6,675 nt of DNA from Acidobacteriota bacterium (GTDB lineage: Bacteria; Acidobacteriota; Terriglobia; Terriglobales; Acidobacteriaceae): assembly GCA_021778875.1 (NCBI GenBank), contig JAJYBT010000146.1, forward strand, positions 1 to 6,675, given 5' to 3'. The position numbers were made by a program, and so were the translations under genes. Shown piece after piece: positions 1 through 6,138 of the stretch (position 1 is the first letter of the stretch; every line of letters begins with the position of its first letter). A model generated the notes under the pieces. The model was not told the DNA's origin and did not search any database. It saw only the letters and a list, made by a program, of their open reading frames with translations.

Positions 1-1
1 G

Positions 2-97
2 AGAAGTTCCGACAGCAGGCCAGGAGGCAAGCGAGCAATGCGGCAATGGATGGGAAAGCGCACATTGGGCAGTGTCAGGGGAGGCGCAGGAGCATGA
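2..97 (+). CDS. Possible 3' end of an upstream gene (partial, uncertain)
   Basis: The frame is open from the left edge and stops with TGA at 95-97, overlapping the ATG of the CoA-transferase at 94 as ATGA. That is the usual geometry of a coupled operon junction and matches the overlaps further down this operon. The visible tail is about 31 residues, basic and glycine-rich, ending in GGAGA, and I recognise no family. A separate small ORF starting at ATG 38 is also possible, because AGGAGG at 22-27 lies 10 bases before it. The other two forward frames are open across the same stretch too, so the open frame alone is weak evidence. Confidence 0.25.
   Translation, partial: RSSDSRPGGKRAMRQWMGKRTLGSVRGGAGA
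77..84 (+). promoter_or_regulatory. Shine-Dalgarno sequence that decides the CoA-transferase start
   Basis: AGGGGAGG lies 9 bases before ATG 94. It supports that start over the in-frame ATG at 46, which adds 16 basic residues with no family resemblance. Confidence 0.6.
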
Positions 98-1419
98 CGT
101 GGAGCGATGAATTTCGAGCCAGGAGCATGAGCGCCGCGCAGGCTCTGGAGGCTGTGCGTTCCGGTGATCGCGTATGGATTCAGTCAGGGTGCGGGACGCC
201 CTCCGTGCTGGTGGATGCGCTGGTGGCGCGTGCGGCGGAGCTGCGCGATGTGGAGATTATCCACATGAAGACACTGGGCAACGCGGATTATACGAAGCCC
301 GAATACGCAGGGCATTTTCGTCATCGCGGATTGTTTCTGGGCGAGAACGTGCGCGAAGCTGTGGCGGCGGGGCGCGCGGACTATACGCCGATTTTCCTGA
401 GCGAGATTGAGGGTCTGTTTGAAAGCGGGCAGTTGCCGCTGGATGTGGTGCTGATGCAGGTTTCTCCGCCGGACGCGCACGGGTTTATGAGCCTGGGCAC
501 GACGGTGGACTGCACGCTGACGGCGGCGCGCTTTGCGAAGGTTGTGATCGCGGAAGTGAACGAGCGGATGCCGCGCACGCTGGGCGATACGTTTATCCAC
601 GTCAGCCACATCACGGCGGTGGTGGAGACATCGCACGCGCTGCTGGAGATGCATCCGGAGCCGTTCACGGATCTGCACCTGCGCGTGGCGCGGAACGTGG
701 CCTCGCTGATTCCCGATGGCGCGACGCTGCAGACGGGGATTGGGGGCATACCGGACGCGGTGCTGGCGTGCCTTGAAGACAAGCGGGACCTCGGGATTCA
801 CACGGAGATGTGCTCGGACGGCGTGATTGAGCTGATGGAGTCTGGCGTCATCAACGGCGAACGGAAGTCGCTGCACAAGGGCAAGGCGGTGGCGGCGTTT
901 GTGCTGGGTTCGCAGCGGCTTTTTGATTTTATCCACGAGAATGCGAGCTTTGAGTTCCGGTCGATCAGCTACACGAACGATCCGTTTGTTGTGGCGCAGA
1001 ACGACCGGATGGTGGCGATCAACTCCGCGCTGCAGGTGGACTTGACGGGGCAGGTGTGCGCGGACTCGCTGGGGACGCGGCCGTTCAGCGGGTTCGGCGG
1101 GCAGGTGGATTTCATTCGCGGAGCGGCGCGCTCGCGTGGCGGCGTGCCGATTATTGCGCTGCTTTCGATGGCGCAGCGCGGGGCGGTGTCGCGCATTGTG
1201 CCGGTGCTGGAGCCGGGCGCGGGCGTGGTGACGTCGCGCGCGGATGTGCATTACGTGGTGACCGAGCATGGCGTGGCGTATCTGCACGGCAAGACGCTGC
1301 GCGAGCGCGCGCAGGCGTTGATTGCGATTGCCGAGCCGCGCTTTCGGCAGGAGCTGGAAGACTTTGCGGTGCGAGCGCACTACCTGGAGCGCAAGGCCGC
1401 GGTGGCCGCGTTTGCCTGA
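94..1419 (+). CDS. Acyl-CoA:carboxylate CoA-transferase, 4-hydroxybutyrate CoA-transferase / acetyl-CoA hydrolase family
   Basis: This predicted cytosolic enzyme of 441 residues moves CoA between an acyl-CoA and a free carboxylate through a glutamyl-CoA intermediate. Seen in order: an N-terminus typical of the family ([14 protein letters not shown] near residue 30), the CoA-binding glycine loop GIGGIP at 215-220, the motif HTEM-x-SDG with the candidate catalytic Glu at 238, [11 protein letters not shown] at 334-344, and the C-terminal [14 protein letters not shown] block at 380-393. With the start at 94, the Glu falls at 238, the number I recall for the catalytic Glu of Clostridium aminobutyricum 4-hydroxybutyrate CoA-transferase. 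The length is normal. It is first in an apparent operon with a 2-oxoacid:ferredoxin oxidoreductase and a branched-chain aminotransferase, so inferred substrates are isobutyryl-, isovaleryl- or 2-methylbutyryl-CoA with acetate or succinate. Homology alone would also allow 4-hydroxybutyrate, butyrate or succinyl-CoA:acetate activity. The family call is firm; the substrate is not. Confidence 0.93.
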   Translation: MTWSDEFRARSMSAAQALEAVRSGDRVWIQSGCGTPSVLVDALVARAAELRDVEIIHMKTLGNADYTKPEYAGHFRHRGLFLGENVREAVAAGRADYTPIFLSEIEGLFESGQLPLDVVLMQVSPPDAHGFMSLGTTVDCTLTAARFAKVVIAEVNERMPRTLGDTFIHVSHITAVVETSHALLEMHPEPFTDLHLRVARNVASLIPDGATLQTGIGGIPDAVLACLEDKRDLGIHTEMCSDGVIELMESGVINGERKSLHKGKAVAAFVLGSQRLFDFIHENASFEFRSISYTNDPFVVAQNDRMVAINSALQVDLTGQVCADSLGTRPFSGFGGQVDFIRGAARSRGGVPIIALLSMAQRGAVSRIVPVLEPGAGVVTSRADVHYVVTEHGVAYLHGKTLRERAQALIAIAEPRFRQELEDFAVRAHYLERKAAVAAFA

Positions 1420-1453
1420 GGGCTCGCGGCCAGGCGGAAAGGAGCGGGGACGG

Positions 1454-1753
1454 ATGGAAGCGATCAAGCGAAGCCGGGGTTTGCTGCGGGTGGATGTGAA
1501 TGAGTGCAAGGGTTGCGGCATGTGCGTGGAGGCGTGTCCGCCGAGGGTGATCGGCATGAGCGAAAAGCTGAATCACTATGGCTATCGCACGGCGACGTAT
1601 GCGGGCGAGGGCTGCACGGCGTGCGGCATTTGCTTCATGGTGTGTCCGGAGCCGGGTGCGCTGACGGTGCTGCGCGCGATGAATCGCGCGGCCGGCGCGG
1701 GACGCGGAGTGAACGCGGGCGTTGAGGGAGCGATGGCATGCGCAAGCAACTGA
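1454..1753 (+). CDS. 2x[4Fe-4S] ferredoxin, delta subunit of the 2-oxoacid:ferredoxin oxidoreductase (VorD/KorD-like)
   Basis: A 99-residue bacterial-type ferredoxin with two complete cluster motifs of form C-x2-C-x2-C-x3-C-P. The cysteines are 18, 21, 24, 28 ([13 protein letters not shown]) and 54, 57, 60, 64 ([12 protein letters not shown]). The segment between them ([10 protein letters not shown]) is like that of KorD/VorD delta subunits, which pass electrons from the beta-subunit cluster to free ferredoxin. ATG 1454 is chosen because AAAGGAG at 1438-1444 lies 9 bases upstream and the first motif then sits near the N-terminus, as usual. The gene follows the CoA-transferase by 34 bases and overlaps the alpha-subunit gene by 16. 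After residue 70 there is an Ala/Gly-rich tail of about 30 residues without recognisable structure. The tail's last six codons run inside the next gene's start region, so it may exist mainly to make the overlap. The role is inferred from context and is strong. Confidence 0.92.
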   Translation: MEAIKRSRGLLRVDVNECKGCGMCVEACPPRVIGMSEKLNHYGYRTATYAGEGCTACGICFMVCPEPGALTVLRAMNRAAGAGRGVNAGVEGAMACASN

Positions 1754-2832
1754 TGAAGGGCAATGAGGCGATTGTCAAGAGCGCGATTCTTGCCGGATGC
1801 CGTGCGTACTATGGGTATCCGATCACGCCGGCGAGCGAGATTGCAGAGGCCGCGGCGCAATATTTGCCGCAGGTGGGCGGGGTGTTCTTGCAGGCCGAGA
1901 GCGAGGTTGCGGCGATCAACATGCTGTATGGCGCGTCGTCGGCAGGCGTGCGCTGCATGACGGCGTCGAGCGGGCCGGGGATCAGCCTGATGCAGGAAGG
2001 CATCAGCTACATGGCGGGCGCGGAGCTGCCGTGCGTGATTGCCGATATTACGCGCGGCGGGCCGGGGCTGGGCAACATCGCATCCGAGCAGAGCGACTAT
2101 CACCAGGCGGTGAAGGGCGGCGGCAATGGCTGCTACCACACGCTTGTACTGGCGCCTCACTCCGTGCAGGAGATGGCTGATTTGACGGCGCTGGCATTCG
2201 AGCTGGCGGATCGCTACCGGACGCCGGTGATGCTGCTTGCCGATGGCTTTGTGGGGCAGATGATGGAGCCGGTGGAGTTTCCGCAGGCGGCTACGGAGCC
2301 TCGTGTGCCGGAATGGGCGGTGACGGGCACGGCTGAGTCGCGCGGCAATCTGATTACTTCATTGCACATGGGCAGTGACGATCTGGAAGCGCATGTGCGG
2401 CACCTGGAGGCGAAGTACATACTCGCGGAGCAGAACGAGACGCGCGCCGAAGAGTGGTTCACGGAGGATGCGGAGATTGTGCTGGTGGGCTATGGCATCG
2501 TGGGCCGGATATTGAAGGCCGTTACCGCGGAGGCGCGCGCGAGCGGCATGAACGTGGGGCTGCTGCGGCCGATTACGCTGTTTCCGTTTCCGACGAAGCA
2601 TTTTCAGCGGCTGGCTCCGCGGGCGCGCGTGTTTGTGGTGGTGGAGATGAGCACGGGGCAGCTTGTGGAGGATGTGCGGCTGGCGCTGAATGGAGTGCGG
2701 CCGGTTGAGTTCCTGAGCCGCGTGGGCGGCAATGTGCCGTCGCATGAAGAGGTGCTGGAGTTTGTGCGCAAGGTGGCGCGGCGTTACCTGCCGGCGATGG
2801 CACTGGATGAGGAGCAGATGGCTCATGTCTAG
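1738..2832 (+). CDS. vorB: 2-oxoacid:ferredoxin oxidoreductase alpha subunit, VorB/KorA type (3-methyl-2-oxobutanoate preferred)
   Basis: This 364-residue alpha subunit pairs with the beta chain to oxidatively decarboxylate a 2-oxoacid with CoA, giving acyl-CoA, CO2 and reduced ferredoxin. Seen: the N-terminal LMKGNEA segment, the YPITP motif at 27-31 that contacts ThDP and substrate in this superfamily, [10 protein letters not shown] at 52-61 including the Glu expected to activate ThDP, and the [12 protein letters not shown] and RGGPGLGNI blocks of the pyrimidine-binding domain. A transketolase-C-like domain follows from about residue 236, with RPITLFPFP at 277-285. Length and layout match stand-alone VorB/KorA proteins, where the gamma domain is not fused to alpha. 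The start at 1738 has GAGGGAG at 1724-1730 (7-base spacing) and gives the family-like beginning [13 protein letters not shown] 1753 would trim five residues and place the start on the ferredoxin stop as TGATG. The wording resembles VorB (2-oxoisovalerate) more than 2-oxoglutarate enzymes, and the neighbouring branched-chain aminotransferase agrees, but 2-oxoglutarate or aryl-pyruvate use is not excluded. Confidence 0.93.
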   Translation: MRKQLMKGNEAIVKSAILAGCRAYYGYPITPASEIAEAAAQYLPQVGGVFLQAESEVAAINMLYGASSAGVRCMTASSGPGISLMQEGISYMAGAELPCVIADITRGGPGLGNIASEQSDYHQAVKGGGNGCYHTLVLAPHSVQEMADLTALAFELADRYRTPVMLLADGFVGQMMEPVEFPQAATEPRVPEWAVTGTAESRGNLITSLHMGSDDLEAHVRHLEAKYILAEQNETRAEEWFTEDAEIVLVGYGIVGRILKAVTAEARASGMNVGLLRPITLFPFPTKHFQRLAPRARVFVVVEMSTGQLVEDVRLALNGVRPVEFLSRVGGNVPSHEEVLEFVRKVARRYLPAMALDEEQMAHV

Positions 2833-4297
2833 CGAAGTGATTACGGCATACGAAGTGGTGCACGGCAAAGCGAAGTCGTTCTACGAGAGCTATGCGCGGA
2901 AGGATGAGCTGCAGCACCAGACGCACTATTGTCCGGGATGCGGGCATGGGCAGATTCACAAGATGCTGGCCAGCGCGATTGATGGGCTGGGCATTCAGGA
3001 CAGGACGATTCTTGTGAGCCCGGTGGGCTGCTCGGTGTTTGCGTACTACTACTTTGACGTGGGCAACGTGCAGGCGGCGCACGGGCGCGCGCCGGCAGTG
3101 GCGACGGCGCTGAAGCGCAGCCATCGCGACAGCATCGTAGTGGCGTACCAGGGTGACGGGGATTTGTCCGCGATTGGTTCGGCGGAGATTCTGCACGCGG
3201 CGAATCGCGGCGAGAATGTCACGGTGATTTTTGTGAACAACGCCATTTACAGCATGACGGGCGGGCAATACGCGCCGACGACGCTGCTGGGGCAGAAGAG
3301 CACGACGACTCCGCTGGGCCGCAGCGCGGAGAATGAGGGCTACCCGCTGCACGTGAGCGAGCTGCTGGCGAGCCTGGAGGCTCCGGTCTACATTGAGCGC
3401 GTGGGACTGGGCGACAACAAGCAGATCGCGCAGGCCAATCGCGCGATTCGGCGGGCGATGGAGAACCAGACGAAGGGGCTGGGCTTCTCGCTGATTGAAG
3501 TGCTTTCGCCGTGTCCGACGGTGTGGAAGATGCAGCCGGTGGAGGCGCAGCACTGGGTGCGGGATGTGATGGAGAAGACATTTCCGCTGGGCGTCTATCG
3601 CGATCGCACAAAGGAAGCGAAGGCGTGGCCAGCGCACGAGGCGCCGCCTGCGCTCGACAGGATTCCGCAGATTATTGGCGTGGCGCACGAGGATCTTCCT
3701 GAAGGCAATGCATCTCTGCTGGCGCGGGCCGATCATGTGGATCTGCACGTGAGGGTGGCGGGCTTTGGCGGGCAGGGCGTGCTGCTGCTGGGCGAGGTGC
3801 TGGCCGAGGCGGGGCTGGACGCGGGGCTGGAGGTGTCGTGGCTGCCGTCGTATGGGCCGGAGATGCGCTCCGGCACGTCGAACTGCCATGTGCGGCTTTC
3901 GCGCGAGCCGATTGATTCGCCGCTGGTGACGGTGCCGAACGTGCTGGTGGCGATGAATGAGCCATCGCTGCGCAAGTTCGACCGGAGCGTACGCGCCGGC
4001 GGATGGGTGATTTATAACGGCGATGCATTTCCCGAGGATTGCGCGCGGAAGGACGTGCATGTGCTGGCGCTGCCGTTTACGCGCGTGGCCGACGAACTGG
4101 GCGATGCGCGCGCGGCCAATATGGTGATGCTTGGCGCGCTGCTGGAGATTGCGGGCGCGCTGCCGCAGGCCAGCATTGACGCGGCGCTGAAGCGGCTGGT
4201 GAAGAGTCCGCGCTGGGTTGAGCTGGACGAACGCGCACTGGCGCGCGGGCGGGAACTTTACAGGGAATCGCGCCTGGAGGTGTGCAATGAAGGCTGA
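2825..4297 (+). CDS. 2-oxoacid:ferredoxin oxidoreductase beta-gamma fusion subunit
   Basis: A 490-residue protein joins two subunits normally made separately. Residues 1 to about 270 are the beta chain. It has CPGC at 36-39, Cys69 in VGCSVF and Cys230 in CPTVW, giving the four cysteines expected to bind its [4Fe-4S] cluster. The ThDP/Mg signature is GDGD at 110-113 with Asn138-Asn139 and YSMTGGQ at 142-148, followed by APTTLLGQ. A linker of about 35 residues leads to the gamma domain at about 305-490, with GFGGQG at 313-318 and [12 protein letters not shown] from 342. ATG 2825 overlaps the alpha gene by 8 bases and has GAGGAG at 2809-2814 upstream. No in-frame ATG lies between residues 249 and 347, and the linker GTGs (residues 286, 305 and 309) lack a visible ribosome site, so a separately made gamma chain is unlikely. 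The complete complex would be alpha, beta-gamma and delta. The catalytic residues look intact. Substrate is inferred from neighbours, probably branched-chain 2-oxoacids. Confidence 0.93.
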   Translation: MSSEVITAYEVVHGKAKSFYESYARKDELQHQTHYCPGCGHGQIHKMLASAIDGLGIQDRTILVSPVGCSVFAYYYFDVGNVQAAHGRAPAVATALKRSHRDSIVVAYQGDGDLSAIGSAEILHAANRGENVTVIFVNNAIYSMTGGQYAPTTLLGQKSTTTPLGRSAENEGYPLHVSELLASLEAPVYIERVGLGDNKQIAQANRAIRRAMENQTKGLGFSLIEVLSPCPTVWKMQPVEAQHWVRDVMEKTFPLGVYRDRTKEAKAWPAHEAPPALDRIPQIIGVAHEDLPEGNASLLARADHVDLHVRVAGFGGQGVLLLGEVLAEAGLDAGLEVSWLPSYGPEMRSGTSNCHVRLSREPIDSPLVTVPNVLVAMNEPSLRKFDRSVRAGGWVIYNGDAFPEDCARKDVHVLALPFTRVADELGDARAANMVMLGALLEIAGALPQASIDAALKRLVKSPRWVELDERALARGRELYRESRLEVCNEG

Positions 4298-5273
4298 GGC
4301 TGATCCGAACCTGATTGTGTATTTTGGCGGGCAATATATTCCGCTTCGCGATGCGCACGTGGGGATTTTGACACATGCGCTGCATTACGGAACGGGCGTT
4401 TTTGAAGGCATTCGCGCGTATTGGGATGAGACTTCGCAGGAGCTTTTTGTGATGCGCCCGGTGGAGCACTATGAGCGCTGGAAGCAGAACTGCGGCATTC
4501 TGCGCATCGATGTGCCAGCGACACCGGAGGAGTTGAGCGGCATCACGGTGGAGCTGATGCGGAGGAATAAATTCAGCACGAATGTGTACGTGCGGCCGCT
4601 GGCCTATAAGAGCGCGGAGCGCGTGGGCGTGCGCCCGGACGACCAGGATTCTTTCGCTATTGTTGCGCTGCCGTTTGGCGATTATCTGCACGCCGACAAG
4701 GGGCTGCATGCGGGGGTAAGCTCGTGGCGACGCATCGAGGACAACGCGATTCCGGCGCGCGCGAAGATTTGCGGCGCATATGTGAACAGCGCTCTTGCCA
4801 GCGACGATGCAAAGCGCAATGGATATGACGAGGCCATCCTGCTGAACGAGAGCGGCCAGGTTGCCGAGGGATCAACGTGCAACATTTTCATGGTTCGCAA
4901 GGGCGTACTGATTACGCCGCCGGTGCATGAGAACGTGCTGGAGGGCATTACGCGCGACTCAGTGATGCAACTGGCGCGACGCGAGCTGGACATGCAGGTT
5001 GTGGAGCGGGCCGTCGACCGGAGCGAGCTGTATGTGTGCGATGAGCTGTTCCTGACGGGAACAGCGGTGGGCGTGGAGCCGGTGGTGCGCGTGGATCATC
5101 GCCCGGTGAGAGATGCGGCCATAGGCCCGGTTACGCACGCGCTGCGGCAGTTGTACTTCGATGCTGCGCGGGGACATCTGGCGGCTTACCGGAAGTGGCT
5201 GGTTCCGGTGAACCACGGTGAAAGGGGGAGTGAGGCCGGGGAAGAGGGCATCGCGGCTTCGTTTGCGATCTGA
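4287..5273 (+). CDS. ilvE: Branched-chain amino acid aminotransferase (fold-type IV, PLP-dependent)
   Basis: A 328-residue PLP enzyme expected to interconvert Val/Leu/Ile and their 2-oxoacids using 2-oxoglutarate/glutamate. Seen: HALHYGTGVFEGIRAY at 30-45, YVRPL at 101-105, the Schiff-base lysine at 160 in ARAKICGAYVNSA, EGSTCNIF with Glu194 stacking against the cofactor, the phosphate-binding GITRDS at 220-225, and TGTAVGVEPV from 257. These positions line up within one to three residues of the E. coli IlvE equivalents as I recall them (Lys159, Glu193). ATG 4287 overlaps the preceding gene by 11 bases and has TGGAGG at 4275-4280, 6 bases upstream, so it is preferred to an upstream in-frame ATG at 4218 inside the beta-gamma gene. 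The last 20 or so residues after LVPV are a low-complexity acidic tail. EGSTCNIF differs from the EGSGENLF form of E. coli, and D-amino-acid aminotransferases share parts of this fold. Even so, the N-terminal block is clearly of the branched-chain type. Being last in a VOR operon suggests it feeds or drains that enzyme rather than serving only biosynthesis. Confidence 0.92.
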   Translation: MKAEADPNLIVYFGGQYIPLRDAHVGILTHALHYGTGVFEGIRAYWDETSQELFVMRPVEHYERWKQNCGILRIDVPATPEELSGITVELMRRNKFSTNVYVRPLAYKSAERVGVRPDDQDSFAIVALPFGDYLHADKGLHAGVSSWRRIEDNAIPARAKICGAYVNSALASDDAKRNGYDEAILLNESGQVAEGSTCNIFMVRKGVLITPPVHENVLEGITRDSVMQLARRELDMQVVERAVDRSELYVCDELFLTGTAVGVEPVVRVDHRPVRDAAIGPVTHALRQLYFDAARGHLAAYRKWLVPVNHGERGSEAGEEGIAASFAI

Positions 5274-5301
5274 CTGTGGCAGTGAAGTCTGTTTCACAAA
5301 G

Positions 5302-5331
5302 GGCGGAACGCAGCATGCTGCCAATCCCGCC
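5302..5331. terminator. Candidate hairpin terminator between convergent genes
   Basis: A perfect 12-base palindrome GCAGCATGCTGC (5310-5321) is enclosed by GGCGG at 5302-5306 and CCGCC at 5327-5331, forming an interrupted GC-rich hairpin in the 77-base gap between the ends of ilvE and ribA. Read on the minus strand, the outer stem is followed by CTTTGT, a short T stretch; read on the plus strand there is none. It may stop ribA transcription or act in both directions. A second small stem (GTGAA 5282-5286 with TTCAC 5293-5297) lies just beside it. Confidence 0.4.
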
Positions 5332-5350
5332 TCAGGATTCGCGAGAGGCG

Positions 5351-6019
5351 TCAGAGGCTCTTGATTTCGTCCATCTTGTCGAAGAAGTGCCCCATCTTTT
5401 CCTGCTTGGTGCGCAGGTAGCGCTCGAAGCTTTCCTGCGGCTCGACTTCGGCGGAGACGCGCTCCGTAACGGTGATGCCGGCCGACTGCAGCGCGGCGAC
5501 CTTTTCGGGATTGTTGGTGATGAGGCGGACCTGGCTGAGGCCGAGCAGCTTGAGCACGGCGGCGGGCAACTCGTAGGCGCGGCAGTCGGCGGCGAAGCCC
5601 AGCTCCTCGTTGGCTTCCACCGTGTCGAGTCCCTGGTCCTGCAATTCGTAGGCTCTGAGCTTTGCCATGAGGCCGATGCCGCGTCCTTCCTGCTGCTCGT
5701 AGAGCAGGATGCCGGCGCCTTTTTGCGCGATGAGGCCGAGGGCCAGCTCCAACTGCAGGCGGCAATCGCAGCGGAGCGAGCCGAAGACGTCGCCGGTGAG
5801 GCACTGCGAGTGGATGCGGACCAGCGGCGGCGCAGCATGGATGTCGCCCATCACGAGGGCAACAAGCCCTTCCACATCGCCTTTGCCCTGTTCATTTGGC
5901 ATGGCTTCGTCGCAGGGGCGCGGCGCAGACAGCGTGCCCTCAAAGCCCAGAATGCGGAAGTGTCCCCAGCGGGAAGGGAAGTCAGCTTCGGAGATTTTCT
6001 TTACGCTCTCATATCCCAT
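5351..6019 (-). CDS. ribA: GTP cyclohydrolase II (riboflavin biosynthesis)
   Basis: A 222-residue cytosolic enzyme that opens GTP to 2,5-diamino-6-ribosylamino-4(3H)-pyrimidinone 5'-phosphate, formate and pyrophosphate, the first step of riboflavin synthesis. Seen: zinc ligands Cys73, Cys84 and Cys86 in SQCLTGDVFGSLRCDC, the GTP-binding LLYEQQEGRGIGL at 105-117, Tyr124 in LRAY, and Asp145 and Arg147 in FAADCR, matching E. coli Tyr105, Asp126 and Arg128. TNNPEKV and TKQEKMGH follow near the C-terminus. It is monofunctional: there is no RibB (DHBP synthase) domain, unlike RibBA fusions. Compared with E. coli RibA (about 196 residues), it has an extra stretch of some 16 residues around 29-48, rich in Pro, Gly and charged residues, probably a surface loop. 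ATG at 6017-6019 is chosen because the family begins near residue 9; no good Shine-Dalgarno precedes it (AAGG lies only one base away). It converges on the VOR operon and diverges from the membrane gene at 6139; no functional link to either is evident. Confidence 0.96.
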   Translation of the reverse strand: MGYESVKKISEADFPSRWGHFRILGFEGTLSAPRPCDEAMPNEQGKGDVEGLVALVMGDIHAAPPLVRIHSQCLTGDVFGSLRCDCRLQLELALGLIAQKGAGILLYEQQEGRGIGLMAKLRAYELQDQGLDTVEANEELGFAADCRAYELPAAVLKLLGLSQVRLITNNPEKVAALQSAGITVTERVSAEVEPQESFERYLRTKQEKMGHFFDKMDEIKSL

Positions 6020-6025
6020 GCCTTC

Positions 6026-6031
6026 ATTTTA
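6026..6031 (-). promoter_or_regulatory. Candidate -10 element for ribA (leaderless start)
   Basis: Minus-strand TAAAAT matches the TATAAT consensus at 5 of 6 positions and ends 6 bases before the ribA ATG, so transcription would begin at or next to the start codon. No convincing -35 element was found at 16-18 bases. Confidence 0.3.
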
Positions 6032-6126
6032 CTTTGTCTGTTGACTGCTCTGCTGCCGTGGGTCCAGGGAGAAGGTTTTTTCATGCATCCGGCGCAGTGA
6101 TTTTCCGCATAAGGCGCCGGGCGCGA

Positions 6127-6132
6127 TACATT
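6127..6132 (+). promoter_or_regulatory. Candidate -10 element for the membrane sensor gene (leaderless start)
   Basis: TACATT matches TATAAT at 4 of 6 positions and ends 6 bases before GTG 6139, mirroring the arrangement at ribA. The match is weak, and no clear -35 element is visible. Confidence 0.2.
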
Positions 6133-6138
6133 GATTGC

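Larger units (their letters stand above)
6020..6138. promoter_or_regulatory. Divergent intergenic region between ribA and the membrane sensor gene
   Basis: These 119 bases should hold both divergent promoters. Visible items are the -10-like hexamers near each start codon, a TTGACT at 6041-6046 on the plus strand without a good -10 partner, and an interrupted symmetric element GCGCC-G-GGCGC at 6114-6124 that could be an operator or chance in GC-rich DNA. I see no FMN riboswitch: the region is too short for a complete RFN element and lacks its conserved core. Confidence 0.35.

Noticed and set aside
184..1557. 457-codon open frame on the minus strand opposite the CoA-transferase
   Set aside because: It is very rich in Arg and His with no recognisable motifs, as expected for the antisense of a GC-rich gene with strong third-position G/C bias.
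1753..2832. Alpha-subunit start at ATG 1753 (TGATG with the ferredoxin stop)
   Set aside because: The geometry is attractive, but ATG 1738 has the better-spaced GAGGGAG and preserves the family-like N-terminus before LMKGNE.
3680..3740. Internal start producing a separate gamma subunit
   Set aside because: No in-frame ATG lies near the domain boundary, and the in-frame GTG codons (3680, 3737 and 3749) have no visible Shine-Dalgarno site.
2573..4060. 495-codon minus-strand frame opposite the alpha and beta-gamma genes
   Set aside because: The same antisense shadow effect. The plus-strand frame carries intact ThDP, cysteine and glycine motifs, and the minus-strand product is Arg/His-rich.
5276..6100. 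274-codon plus-strand frame starting 3 bases after ilvE
   Set aside because: It lies almost entirely opposite ribA, whose zinc and catalytic residues are all present. The apparent operon continuation is a coincidence of antisense openness.
6114..6124. GCGCC-G-GGCGC symmetric element as an operator or terminator
   Set aside because: The one-base centre cannot form a hairpin loop, and such short GC symmetry is expected by chance in this composition. It is noted only within the intergenic entry.
6020..6138. FMN riboswitch upstream of ribA
   Set aside because: Only 119 bases are available and they are shared with a divergent gene. No RFN-like conserved core was seen.
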